Source: a virus
Virus record (IMG/VR): IMGVR_UViG_3300030333_004348
Location: 1 to 64,000 of that record
Reading direction: 5' to 3' (one strand)
Length of the DNA: 64,000 nt
Position 1 is the first letter of the stretch. Each line of letters begins with the position of its first letter. Below are positions 8,059 to 16,205 of the stretch, in pieces. Under the pieces are notes generated by a model, which was not told where the DNA came from, did not search any database, and saw nothing but the letters and a program-made list of their open reading frames with translations. The translations under genes and the position numbers were made by a program.

Positions 8059-8877
8059 ATGGGGAAAGAATCTGACATAACTAATAGGAACAACTATATT
8101 CCAGAAAAGCTTAGTCAAGCTCTTTCTAAGATAGAGCCTGATGAAAAGGTAAGATTATCAACTCTTCCAGCTGTTCCGGAGATAAGTAAAATATTATCTG
8201 CTTATCCCGATAAGATGAGAGATAAACTTGAGTTGTCCAGAGAACAAGTAGAGACATTAATTAAGAATGCTCAGATATCTACTTTTGGAGTAAACAACAC
8301 TCTGCCAATGGTTTGTCAAAATGATGAGTGTCCTTTTTCTTCTATTTGTTCTTTTTATAAAATGGGTATTGCTCCGAAAGGAGAAAGATGTCCCGAAGAA
8401 ATATTATATTTAGATGCAATGGTTCCTCAGTTAATAACTGATATGGGTGTTGACTTGGAAAATTATTTAGAAATAAATATGGTACAAGAATATGCAGCTA
8501 CGTTACTAGACGAAAGAAGAGCTAGAAATATGATAGCAATGGAAGGCGATGTGAAAGAAGTTGCTACTTCAGTTGTACAAGCTACAGGAACTGTTCTATA
8601 TCAGGAGCAAATTACTCCATATGTAGATATTAAAGAAAAAGCATCTAAAAGATTAAGCTTAATTAGAAAAGAATTATTAGCTACAAGAGAGCAAAGAGCT
8701 AAATATAAACTATCAGATGATAGTGATCCATCGACAAGAGCGGCTGAAATGAGAGAAAAATTTGAGATTTTAAAAAGCAGAGAAGATGAAAAAAGAAATA
8801 ATCAAAAAAAGAATTTAGATCAAGCGTTTCAAGAAGATGTTAAAATATTAGGTAACGGAGAAAACAATGGCGATTAA
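8059..8877 (+). CDS. Four-cysteine metal-binding protein, possible terminase small subunit
   Basis: A 272-residue protein with a clear four-Cys cluster at residues 86, 91, 97 and 111 (C-x4-CPFSSIC ... GERCPEE). This could hold zinc or an iron-sulfur cluster. The preceding region is helical, and the C-terminal 100 residues are strongly charged and probably coiled coil (KEKASKRLSLIRKELLATR). It lies about 3 kb upstream of the terminase large subunit, and the layout of a DNA- or metal-binding head plus helical oligomerisation would suit a small terminase subunit. That is an inference from position; the sequence does not prove it. Confidence 0.45.
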   Translation: MGKESDITNRNNYIPEKLSQALSKIEPDEKVRLSTLPAVPEISKILSAYPDKMRDKLELSREQVETLIKNAQISTFGVNNTLPMVCQNDECPFSSICSFYKMGIAPKGERCPEEILYLDAMVPQLITDMGVDLENYLEINMVQEYAATLLDERRARNMIAMEGDVKEVATSVVQATGTVLYQEQITPYVDIKEKASKRLSLIRKELLATREQRAKYKLSDDSDPSTRAAEMREKFEILKSREDEKRNNQKKNLDQAFQEDVKILGNGENNGD

Positions 8878-9604
8878 ACAAGTAGCACAAGGTGTAGGAA
8901 GCGTATTTCGTACAATGTGGCAAAACAAGGGAGTAACTCTGGGAATTACTGGAATTGGAGCTGCTGCTACTTTGCATGGGGCTCAGCAATTTACAAAAAC
9001 AGGTTTAAACATACCAATGGGTCCTGATCAGACTAATCCCTTTAATCCACAAAATTTTAAGAATGCTTCTTTTACTGAAAGACAGTCTGCAGTCGCCTCT
9101 TTAGGTATGTTTAATCATATGGCAGGAGGAGGGAGTGCTTTCTCTGCAGGTATGGGAGCTATGAAAGGGATGGCTGATTACAATGTGGCTAGAGCAAAGG
9201 ATATATATGCTACATCAGGACTACCTGGACAAGCAACTACAGAAGCTGGAGCTGCTGCTAGATGGGGAATGAAAGCAGGAGCAATAGCAGGAGGAATAGC
9301 AGGATTAGCAGTTGGAGGTCTAACAGGTATGGGTGCAGTAAGAGGTATGTTAAGTTTTGCAGGTCTGGGTGCAGTAACTGGGGGCTATAACGCTAGAAAG
9401 GTTTCTTTACAGGTTATGGAATCATTTAATCAAGCTAAAAAAAGTTCTTTAAATAGAAATAGAATGTCTAATAGGGCTAGAACAGGTGGTACTGGTTTTA
9501 GAAGCTGGACTAAAGGTTCTAGAATGGGAAGACCTGGCCATTTAGGGATGGATGGAACAGTCCCTTTTTCAATGCACAAAGCTCGACATAGGAGTACTAT
9601 TTAA
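8867..9604 (+). CDS. Gly/Ala-rich virion protein with membrane-active segment
   Basis: A 245-residue protein overlapping the previous gene by 11 bases. It has a hydrophobic Gly/Ala-rich stretch at about residues 133-170 (AGAIAGGIAGLAVGGLTGMG), typical of glycine-zipper segments that insert into membranes or pack tightly in virions. The N-terminus also has a Gly/Ala segment (GITGIGAAATLHGAQQ), and the C-terminus is Arg/Lys/Ser-rich. The composition resembles internal or ejection proteins. A second protein of similar composition follows directly. Confidence 0.5.
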   Translation: MAIKQVAQGVGSVFRTMWQNKGVTLGITGIGAAATLHGAQQFTKTGLNIPMGPDQTNPFNPQNFKNASFTERQSAVASLGMFNHMAGGGSAFSAGMGAMKGMADYNVARAKDIYATSGLPGQATTEAGAAARWGMKAGAIAGGIAGLAVGGLTGMGAVRGMLSFAGLGAVTGGYNARKVSLQVMESFNQAKKSSLNRNRMSNRARTGGTGFRSWTKGSRMGRPGHLGMDGTVPFSMHKARHRSTI

Positions 9605-10659
9605 TGCCAGCAGGAGTTGGATACGGAGCAAACACCTTTCAAGCTACATTTGGTGCCAGTGCAATAGCTAGTTCACTATATGGTGGAGCTAACTGGGGTA
9701 CCGGACAAGCTACAGGTGTAAACCCTTTAACTGGAATTACACCTTTTCCTTGGGAGGGTGCATTATTGGCTTCCTTTATAGGTAATCCATTTAGAGCAGC
9801 AGGAAATATAATCTCTGGAATTAGAGGTGGACATATGAAGCCGCCTGCCGTAAAACCAACCTGGGCTAATACAGATTTTGGATTTGGTAGAGCTTTCGAT
9901 GGTTGGATGGGAGGTAGAAGTGGTCCAGGTTATCATGGAAGAAGTACATATCATGGACCACTAGGTTGGAAAACTCTATTGTTAGGAGTAGATAGCGGAG
10001 GTATCTGGGCAAAAATGTCTATAGGTAATGTTGGTCTATCCGCGGTAGAATTAGCTGCAAATGCATTTGGAGGTATAACAGGTATAGATTCTCCTCTAGT
10101 TAACAAATTAGCAAACGCAAGAAAACTTGGAATTGCAGGTATGGCTAATATAGGAGATGGGAAAAATATAGGAATGAGAGGCCACGGTATGAACAATACA
10201 TGGCTTTATGAAATAGCAGGCGTTGATCCTGAAAATATTGGAGTTACTTCAGCAAGAAAGGCAGGAATCAGAGGTGGAGGATTTAAAAAAGCTCCAATGG
10301 TAACTAGATCAGCCGCAAGAAAAGGTATTGAATTAGTTGGCCAATCGGTAGGAGCTAGAGCTTTTCAAGTAGCATCCGGTACATTCTCTTTATACGCATG
10401 GTACGCAACTTTTAGAGATATTAGTTCTTTTGCAGGAACTATAGCTGCAGAAGGAGTTGGATCAGCAGCTAGAGCTTTATTTGATTATACAGCAGAACTA
10501 AGAAAACATGAATTTGGACATGGCAGACTGCCTGGAGCAATGTCTTCATCAGCGGCTGCAACAGAAAGACAACGAGCTATAAGAGCTAGTTATAATAATA
10601 AAATTAACCCAAGTGGTAGAATGTATGGCAATGAAGCTATGTATCACCACTCAAGATAA
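9604..10659 (+). CDS. Gly/Ala-rich virion protein
   Basis: A 351-residue Gly/Ala/Arg-rich protein whose ATG overlaps the previous stop by one base, with GGAG upstream. It contains repeated Gly-Ala patches, aromatic-Gly segments (GRSGPGYHGRSTYHGPLGW) and a helical region near residues 245-300. There is no enzymatic motif. Composition matches its upstream neighbour and parts of the giant protein at 40.2-47.6 kb, so it may be a virion-internal or membrane-interacting protein. The specific role is unknown. Confidence 0.5.
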   Translation: MPAGVGYGANTFQATFGASAIASSLYGGANWGTGQATGVNPLTGITPFPWEGALLASFIGNPFRAAGNIISGIRGGHMKPPAVKPTWANTDFGFGRAFDGWMGGRSGPGYHGRSTYHGPLGWKTLLLGVDSGGIWAKMSIGNVGLSAVELAANAFGGITGIDSPLVNKLANARKLGIAGMANIGDGKNIGMRGHGMNNTWLYEIAGVDPENIGVTSARKAGIRGGGFKKAPMVTRSAARKGIELVGQSVGARAFQVASGTFSLYAWYATFRDISSFAGTIAAEGVGSAARALFDYTAELRKHEFGHGRLPGAMSSSAAATERQRAIRASYNNKINPSGRMYGNEAMYHHSR

Positions 10660-10667
10660 GGAGTATA

Positions 10668-10844
10668 ATGGTAGTAGTTAAACCGAAGTATAAAGACGAG
10701 CCTTTTGAGCAAATGCTACGAAGATTTAAAAAGAAAGTAGATGCTTCAGGAGTCATTAAAGAGATTTACTATAGAAAATATTATAGAAAACCAAGCCTCG
10801 CTAAGAAGGAAGGTAAACCATCTCAATGGCCTCGAAAAAAATAA
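10668..10844 (+). CDS. rpsU: Ribosomal protein bS21 homologue
   Basis: A 58-residue frame easily missed because of its length. The sequence VVVKPKYKDEPFEQMLRRFK, then KKVDASGVIKEIYYRKYYRKP, matches bS21 in order: the EPF-x(3)-LRRFK core, the G-V/I-hinge-E segment and the RKYYRKPS motif. bS21 binds the 30S platform near the anti-Shine-Dalgarno end of 16S rRNA and aids translation initiation. Phage-encoded bS21 is known from aquatic phages, where it can join host ribosomes. AAGGAG is four bases before the ATG. It overlaps the next gene by 19 bases and sits just upstream of the terminase. Confidence 0.9.
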   Translation: MVVVKPKYKDEPFEQMLRRFKKKVDASGVIKEIYYRKYYRKPSLAKKEGKPSQWPRKK

Positions 10845-11575
10845 TAATAGGATCTAATCAGTTACTAATAACAGATAGTGGAGAAATAATAAAAGCAAAA
10901 AAATTATTAGACCGCTTCTATAATCTTATTCAATGGGATAAGAGTTATTCTTCAGTTAAGATTAAAAACTGCAATAAGAAAACAAGTAAATTATATAAAA
11001 TAGGAGGAGCGCAAGGTAGGACTTTAACTTGTGGAGATAATATAAGTTTGCCTGACATAAACGGAGCTTCAGTAACTATTTCTTCTTTTTTAAATAATAT
11101 GTATCAAACTAATGTTCTAAGATACTATCCACTTTTTGGTAATAAAAATCTAAGTGATACAGATATAGACCTACTTGCAGCTTCCCTAAGTAATATCCAA
11201 AACAAAAGACCTAATGCATATTTAAATCAACCAATTCCTTTATATTTGTCTAAATTAGATAAAATAAGTTTATCGAAAATAATAAAAAGAATGTTTCTAA
11301 AGGGATATATTAAGCATTTAGATCAGACTAGCAAAGACTTATTAATAATACTATTGGGTAGATTAGGAATTTATTTTGATGCTCAAGCAAAACAAAGCTC
11401 GGATAATATAACTGGTAGTATTAAATTATGTGAGTCTAAACTAGGTGTAAACTTACAAAAAACTAAAAAAGAAAATGTTCGTTTGCTAAACATAGTAGAA
11501 GAAGAAGGTATAGAAATAACTTTTGAAAATAATGTAAAACCAGTACTAGGTAGTTTTTTATGTCAAATAAATTAA
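10826..11575 (+). CDS. Hypothetical protein upstream of terminase
   Basis: 249 residues starting inside the end of the bS21 gene (19-base overlap) and ending 16 bases inside the terminase gene. It is basic and Asn/Lys/Leu-rich. A central segment (RTLTCGDNISLPDINGASVT) and a helical half follow. No domain is recognised. Its position next to terL makes a packaging accessory or small terminase subunit possible, as an alternative to the four-Cys protein at 8.1-8.9 kb. Confidence 0.5.
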   Translation: MASKKIIIGSNQLLITDSGEIIKAKKLLDRFYNLIQWDKSYSSVKIKNCNKKTSKLYKIGGAQGRTLTCGDNISLPDINGASVTISSFLNNMYQTNVLRYYPLFGNKNLSDTDIDLLAASLSNIQNKRPNAYLNQPIPLYLSKLDKISLSKIIKRMFLKGYIKHLDQTSKDLLIILLGRLGIYFDAQAKQSSDNITGSIKLCESKLGVNLQKTKKENVRLLNIVEEEGIEITFENNVKPVLGSFLCQIN

Positions 11576-13899
11576 CAGATCAAGAATTATTAGAAGCTCA
11601 GATACTGGCAGATCCAGTATATTTTGCTGAAATGTATTTAAAGTCTCCTTCAAATCCTAAGGAAGATCTTGTTTTGCGTTCATACCAGAAAGAAATTCTA
11701 AGAGATAGAACTCAAAAAAGAGTTTTAAGAATGGGGCGTCGTACTGGAAAAACTGTTACACTAGCAATAGAAGCTATATGGAAAGCCTATACACATACTA
11801 ATAGAGAAGTATTACTAGTTGCAGGTTATGACTCACAGGTGCAAACTATTTTTAATTTAATTTTTAGAATGGCACGAGATGCTGATTTTATTGCAAGTTC
11901 TATAGAAAGAACTAGGATGAGGCCTTACGAAATATGGTTTAAAAATGGTTCAGTTATAATGGGATATGTTGGTAATAATGCTGTTCGTGGTAAATGTTTT
12001 CCACCTACTACAAATGTAGTGATGTGGGATCGAACATTAAAAACTATAAAAGATTTAAAAATTGATGATGAAGTATTGTCTATAGACACTGAGTCCAAAA
12101 ATGGAGATGCAGTAAAAGGGATTGTTAGTGCAATTCATGACAATGGAGTTAAAGATATTTATAGTATAGAAACTACTAGTGAAAGAGTAATACATGCTAC
12201 AGAAAATCATAAATTTATGTTATTATATAGAGGGTGGACAGAAGTTAAAGACATGAATACCCAAGAGAAACAAGAAAACTTAGCAGATTTTGTATCAATT
12301 ATACATCCAGATGGGAAAGCATATTGGTCTAGAATAAAAACTATTAAAAAAATAGGAAAGTCACAGACTTACGATGTTACGATAGATAAATATCATGACT
12401 TAGTTGTGTTTAATGAATTTGAAGGATCCGCGAAGGGAGTTGCGGTAGGAGTTAATGTTACTTCAGGGCAAAAGGTTACTGGAGGGCATACCGGAGGGTT
12501 TTTAGCACATAATTCTGCAAATGATTTATATATTGATGAGGTAGACTCTATTCCTTTTAACTCTTTAATTGAAGCAGTTATACCGATTGAAACTACGTAT
12601 AAAGATACTACTTTAACGGTATCAGGAACTCCGACAGGTAGAAGAGAATACTTTTATCAGGTATCTACTAATAAGGAAGAACTAGGGTTTGGAGAGCACC
12701 ACTTTCCTTCCATGGTTAGTCCAGAGTGGTCAGATCAAAGAGAAAAAGAATTAAAAGTTATTACTCCTGTTTCTCAGTTTGAACATGAGTATCTTGCAGA
12801 GTTTGGTAGTGCTGCTGATGGAGTATTTAAAAACCACCATATTGATAAAAATTTATATGTATATAATTATAACGATTTAAAATATAATCCAAAAAATAAA
12901 TATATACTTGGAGTAGACTGGAATGAATCACAGTATGGAGTACAGGCTGTTATTTTAGAATATATGGTAGAAGCTGAAGAACTTATTCCATACAATGATG
13001 GAGAATGGAAATCTCCTACTGGTGAAATTATTAATCCAGTTACAGCCCAACATAAGCTTAGAGTATTCTATGCAGATAATATAGATGGGGCAGAATTTAC
13101 AAATGTTGGAGCAGTTGAATTTATATTAAAGCTTATGAAAAAATTTCATTTTACAAAATTAGTTTTTGATAGAGGACACGGAGAAGCTAATTATGAGATG
13201 TTGCGTGTTGCAATAAAGAATCAACAAGGCCCTTTAGGCACAGACTGCCAAGGATTATCAGAATATATTCAAGGGGATAAAATGATATCTTTAGATATGG
13301 GAGGAAATTCAGAAGTAATTGATCCTGTTTCTGGCACCACTACTAAAGCTCTTACTAAAAATGTAATGGTTAAAAACGCTCAATTAATGAATGAGGAAGG
13401 TCGTTATGTTATTCCTGCTGTAGACAAAAAGGGAAAAACAGTGGAAAATGACGAACTTAATTTAGTAGGACAAATGCGTGGGTATGTTGTAGCAAGATAT
13501 GGAAAGACTGGAGAAATATATGAGTCTACTGTAAGAGATGAACTTGACCACAGATTAGATGCATTTATGTTAGCAACGCATGGTTACACGCTATTAAATA
13601 ATGAATTTTATAGATGGGATTCGGATCTTGTAGCAGAACAGTCTGAAAGTCTTATTACGACTAATGTTCAACCAGGATGGAGATCTAACTTAAAAGATCA
13701 AAAAATGCCTTCAGTTGAAAAGGGGAATGGCATAACTATATATAGACACGGTAATTATGGAAATCCAGGAGAACCGGAAGAGTATGTAAGAGACAAAGAT
13801 GGAAACTTAAAAAAGTACGGAGATAAGCAAAAAGCTTCAAGTACTAGGTTTAAGCATACTGAAAGAACTTTAATTAAAAAACCTAAAAGAAGATTTTAA
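11560..13899 (+). CDS. terL: Terminase large subunit interrupted by a mini-intein
   Basis: A 779-residue precursor. The ATPase half has Walker A GRRTGKT near residues 59-65 and Walker B LYIDEVD at 323-329, followed by the coupling motif TLTVSGTPTG. The nuclease half has Asp-bearing motifs ILGVDWNES (Asp 453), LVFDRGHGE and RDELDHRLDAFM. Residues 146-318 form an intein lying just before Walker B; splicing joins AVRGK to SANDLYIDEVD and leaves a normal 606-residue terminase. The enzyme drives ATP-dependent DNA packaging into the prohead and cuts the concatemer. Context fits: portal and protease genes lie downstream. Confidence 0.93.
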   Translation: MSNKLTDQELLEAQILADPVYFAEMYLKSPSNPKEDLVLRSYQKEILRDRTQKRVLRMGRRTGKTVTLAIEAIWKAYTHTNREVLLVAGYDSQVQTIFNLIFRMARDADFIASSIERTRMRPYEIWFKNGSVIMGYVGNNAVRGKCFPPTTNVVMWDRTLKTIKDLKIDDEVLSIDTESKNGDAVKGIVSAIHDNGVKDIYSIETTSERVIHATENHKFMLLYRGWTEVKDMNTQEKQENLADFVSIIHPDGKAYWSRIKTIKKIGKSQTYDVTIDKYHDLVVFNEFEGSAKGVAVGVNVTSGQKVTGGHTGGFLAHNSANDLYIDEVDSIPFNSLIEAVIPIETTYKDTTLTVSGTPTGRREYFYQVSTNKEELGFGEHHFPSMVSPEWSDQREKELKVITPVSQFEHEYLAEFGSAADGVFKNHHIDKNLYVYNYNDLKYNPKNKYILGVDWNESQYGVQAVILEYMVEAEELIPYNDGEWKSPTGEIINPVTAQHKLRVFYADNIDGAEFTNVGAVEFILKLMKKFHFTKLVFDRGHGEANYEMLRVAIKNQQGPLGTDCQGLSEYIQGDKMISLDMGGNSEVIDPVSGTTTKALTKNVMVKNAQLMNEEGRYVIPAVDKKGKTVENDELNLVGQMRGYVVARYGKTGEIYESTVRDELDHRLDAFMLATHGYTLLNNEFYRWDSDLVAEQSESLITTNVQPGWRSNLKDQKMPSVEKGNGITIYRHGNYGNPGEPEEYVRDKDGNLKKYGDKQKASSTRFKHTERTLIKKPKRRF
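11995..12513 (+). other. Mini-intein inside terminase large subunit
   Basis: A 173-residue insertion. It begins with Cys 146 (CFPPTTNVVMWD, block A). Block B is ERVIHATENHKFM with the conserved T-x-x-H, block F is QTYDVTIDKYHDLVVF, and block G is FLAHN followed by Ser 319 as the first C-extein residue. There is no homing endonuclease domain. An extra stretch of about 29 residues (NEFEGSAKGVAVGVNVTSG onward) separates block F from block G, where most inteins have only a few residues. It interrupts the terminase directly upstream of Walker B, a highly conserved site. Confidence 0.9.
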
Positions 13900-16205
13900 T
13901 GTCAAATAATGCAGATTTATATAAGTCACTAGAAGAAATAGCTACAGCCGCTGGACAAGCAGAGCTAGATAGGCAATTAGACTATTTAAACCAAGGTCTA
14001 GATGATATTAGACGTCAGCAAGAGAGAGAAAGAAAAAATCTACCTTTAGAATTTTGTGAGGGTGCTAATGGCGAAATTCTAACACAATTTACTAATAAAG
14101 ATTCTTGTGCACAAGGAGGCGGACTCTGGACTGACAGAAGAAATGTAAGAGAAAAATTAAAGGATAAATGGGAAAAGTCAAGAGATGCGCTGCCTAATTA
14201 TTTAGATAGGGCAACTGACAAAATGAAAAAAGCCGCAGCTAGTGTAGTTGAAAGTAGTAATCCTAGAAATAAAACGGCAAGAAAAACAGGTTATATAAAT
14301 ATAGACTACGGTTCATTTAGAGAAGCGTGCGTAAATGGGGATGAATCTATAGTTTTTAAAAATTATTCGCCATCTTTAAATATTTTAAGGTTGCCTAATA
14401 AATTATGGGGAGGTAAACGTTACACTAGAAGTCTTGAATCGGTAACTTATACCGAAGATGCTAATATGTTTTTGGGCCCTACAAAGGTCAGCATACAGCG
14501 AGCTATTACTTCTGATATGCCTAATCCTGATAATCCTAAAGATCAGATTGCTGCATTTACTATGGCTATTAAAAAAATGACCTGGGAAAATACTGATCCC
14601 AATGATAAATCTGTAGGCGATTTAACTGTAGAATTTTATACAATGCCTGGAAGTCAATCTGTTTTTCCTAATAATGATTTTAGTGCCTATATTCCTTTAG
14701 AATTAACTAATTCATCTTTTGATGATCAGACTATTCAGTTTGGCAGATATGTTTTTACGGGAGCTGCTTCTGTTGATTTTATGAGTTCTTTTCATCAAGC
14801 ATGGAGATTTGACACTGTAAATAGACTTCAAGCTGATGGAATTAATTTAACCGCAAAAATTATAGATGTTGCTAATGAAGAAATATTATCTAGAGAATTT
14901 TTCTGCTGTATATTTTTTGAAATCATAGCTGCTAGTCCTGAACTAAAAGAAGTACTAGGAGAAGATCCGGGACTAGATCCAACTGATCTTGGAAAACTAA
15001 AAATTAAAGCTATTGAAAAGAAAATTAAGAAAATTAAAAAAGATGAAGAGTGGGATAGTGATCCAAATAAAGTTGCAAAAGTAAATAGCTATGAACAAAA
15101 AATAGCTTACTACGAAGAGCACGGCTATAGTGTTGAAGATTTTTTAAATCAACAAAAAGAATGGATGCTAAAATTAAAAAATATTCTTGAAATTATAGCA
15201 GGATTATTGACAGGACAAGGATTTCAATTTGGATTCCCTGCGTTTGCGTTTAATATTCTTGAGATACTAATAAATAGTGTTTATGCTGTACTAATGATTG
15301 TCTTAGAAGAAATACAAGCACATGTTCTTCAAGAATGTTATGCATGGGTAGCAGAACAAAGAAAAGAAAAAGAAGAAAGAGTAGAAGAAATTCTGGAGCA
15401 TGAAGGTGTTTGTGTAGATGGAGAGCAATACACTAGCAGAACAACATGCCAAGAAGCAGGATTTATATGGGAGCCGGGGGCTACGTGGGAAACAGCAGCA
15501 ATAAATTGTTTACCTTGGGAACAGATATTAATAGTAGTAATAGATTCTTTATTTGGAAATGATGGTTTGTTTAAGCATGTAAAGGGTTTTATAGAAAGAG
15601 TAAAAAATGATATGCTATTAAAAACTCAACAGTTAGAGTCTGATTCCTATGATATAAATGAACAATTAGAAAATAGTAAATACTTAAAATATATATTACA
15701 AGCACTTGACATACTAGATTGGTTATTAGATTTAAATGTTGATGCGCTACAATTATGTAACATGTATAATAGAAATTTATCGATGTTAGGCCCTGATCAC
15801 TACCAACAAGCAGTAGAAGATTCTTTAACAGGATCTCCAAATATGGGAGGACAGACACTTAATACGGGAGTAGATCAAGATGATCTAATAGGTAATCCAA
15901 ATATTTTACAAGGAAATGTTCCTGGAGCTGGTGGAAATCTTTCAGCAGGCGGTAGAGTGCCTTCTGACTACCAATCGTCCTCAAAGATTGACATAACTGG
16001 TAATATAGTCAACCCATTAGGTTTGCTTTTGTATCAAAATAATGATGATATTAAAAAGTTTTTTACTCAATATATGGGGCTTACTCCTGCAGAAGCAGAA
16101 GAAGCAGTGACTGGAGAAAAAAGGGGACAATGTATGAAAAAATTATCTGAGAGTGAAGCCCAACAATTAAAACAAATTCTTAATAATACGAGAATGGAGG
16201 AATAA
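13899..16205 (+). CDS. Unknown structural protein between terminase and portal
   Basis: A 768-residue protein whose ATG overlaps the terL stop by one base. The first 100 residues are charged and helical, and residues 130-340 form a beta-rich domain. About residues 424-475 are hydrophobic (LEIIAGLLTGQGFQFGF and NILEILINSVYAVLMIVLEE), and a helical domain follows. Two copies of the C...C...G.W motif described below are at residues 53-77 and 505-524. I recognise no family. The position between terL and portal and the hydrophobic centre suggest a head-vertex, internal or ejection protein. Confidence 0.6.
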   Translation: MSNNADLYKSLEEIATAAGQAELDRQLDYLNQGLDDIRRQQERERKNLPLEFCEGANGEILTQFTNKDSCAQGGGLWTDRRNVREKLKDKWEKSRDALPNYLDRATDKMKKAAASVVESSNPRNKTARKTGYINIDYGSFREACVNGDESIVFKNYSPSLNILRLPNKLWGGKRYTRSLESVTYTEDANMFLGPTKVSIQRAITSDMPNPDNPKDQIAAFTMAIKKMTWENTDPNDKSVGDLTVEFYTMPGSQSVFPNNDFSAYIPLELTNSSFDDQTIQFGRYVFTGAASVDFMSSFHQAWRFDTVNRLQADGINLTAKIIDVANEEILSREFFCCIFFEIIAASPELKEVLGEDPGLDPTDLGKLKIKAIEKKIKKIKKDEEWDSDPNKVAKVNSYEQKIAYYEEHGYSVEDFLNQQKEWMLKLKNILEIIAGLLTGQGFQFGFPAFAFNILEILINSVYAVLMIVLEEIQAHVLQECYAWVAEQRKEKEERVEEILEHEGVCVDGEQYTSRTTCQEAGFIWEPGATWETAAINCLPWEQILIVVIDSLFGNDGLFKHVKGFIERVKNDMLLKTQQLESDSYDINEQLENSKYLKYILQALDILDWLLDLNVDALQLCNMYNRNLSMLGPDHYQQAVEDSLTGSPNMGGQTLNTGVDQDDLIGNPNILQGNVPGAGGNLSAGGRVPSDYQSSSKIDITGNIVNPLGLLLYQNNDDIKKFFTQYMGLTPAEAEEAVTGEKRGQCMKKLSESEAQQLKQILNNTRMEE
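14055..14129 (+). repeat. C...C...GGxW motif copy 1
   Basis: Residues 53-77 of the protein at 13899: Cys, 16 residues, Cys, then AQGGGLW. It lies in the charged helical N-terminal part. It matches the shared pattern C-x(n)-C-x(2-12)-G-x-W seen in other virion genes. Confidence 0.7.
15411..15470 (+). repeat. C...C...GxxW motif copy 2
   Basis: Residues 505-524 of the protein at 13899: CVDGEQYTSRTTCQEAGFIW. It follows a charged helical segment. The TSRTTC-QEAG core resembles TNKDSC-AQGG of copy 1. Confidence 0.7.
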
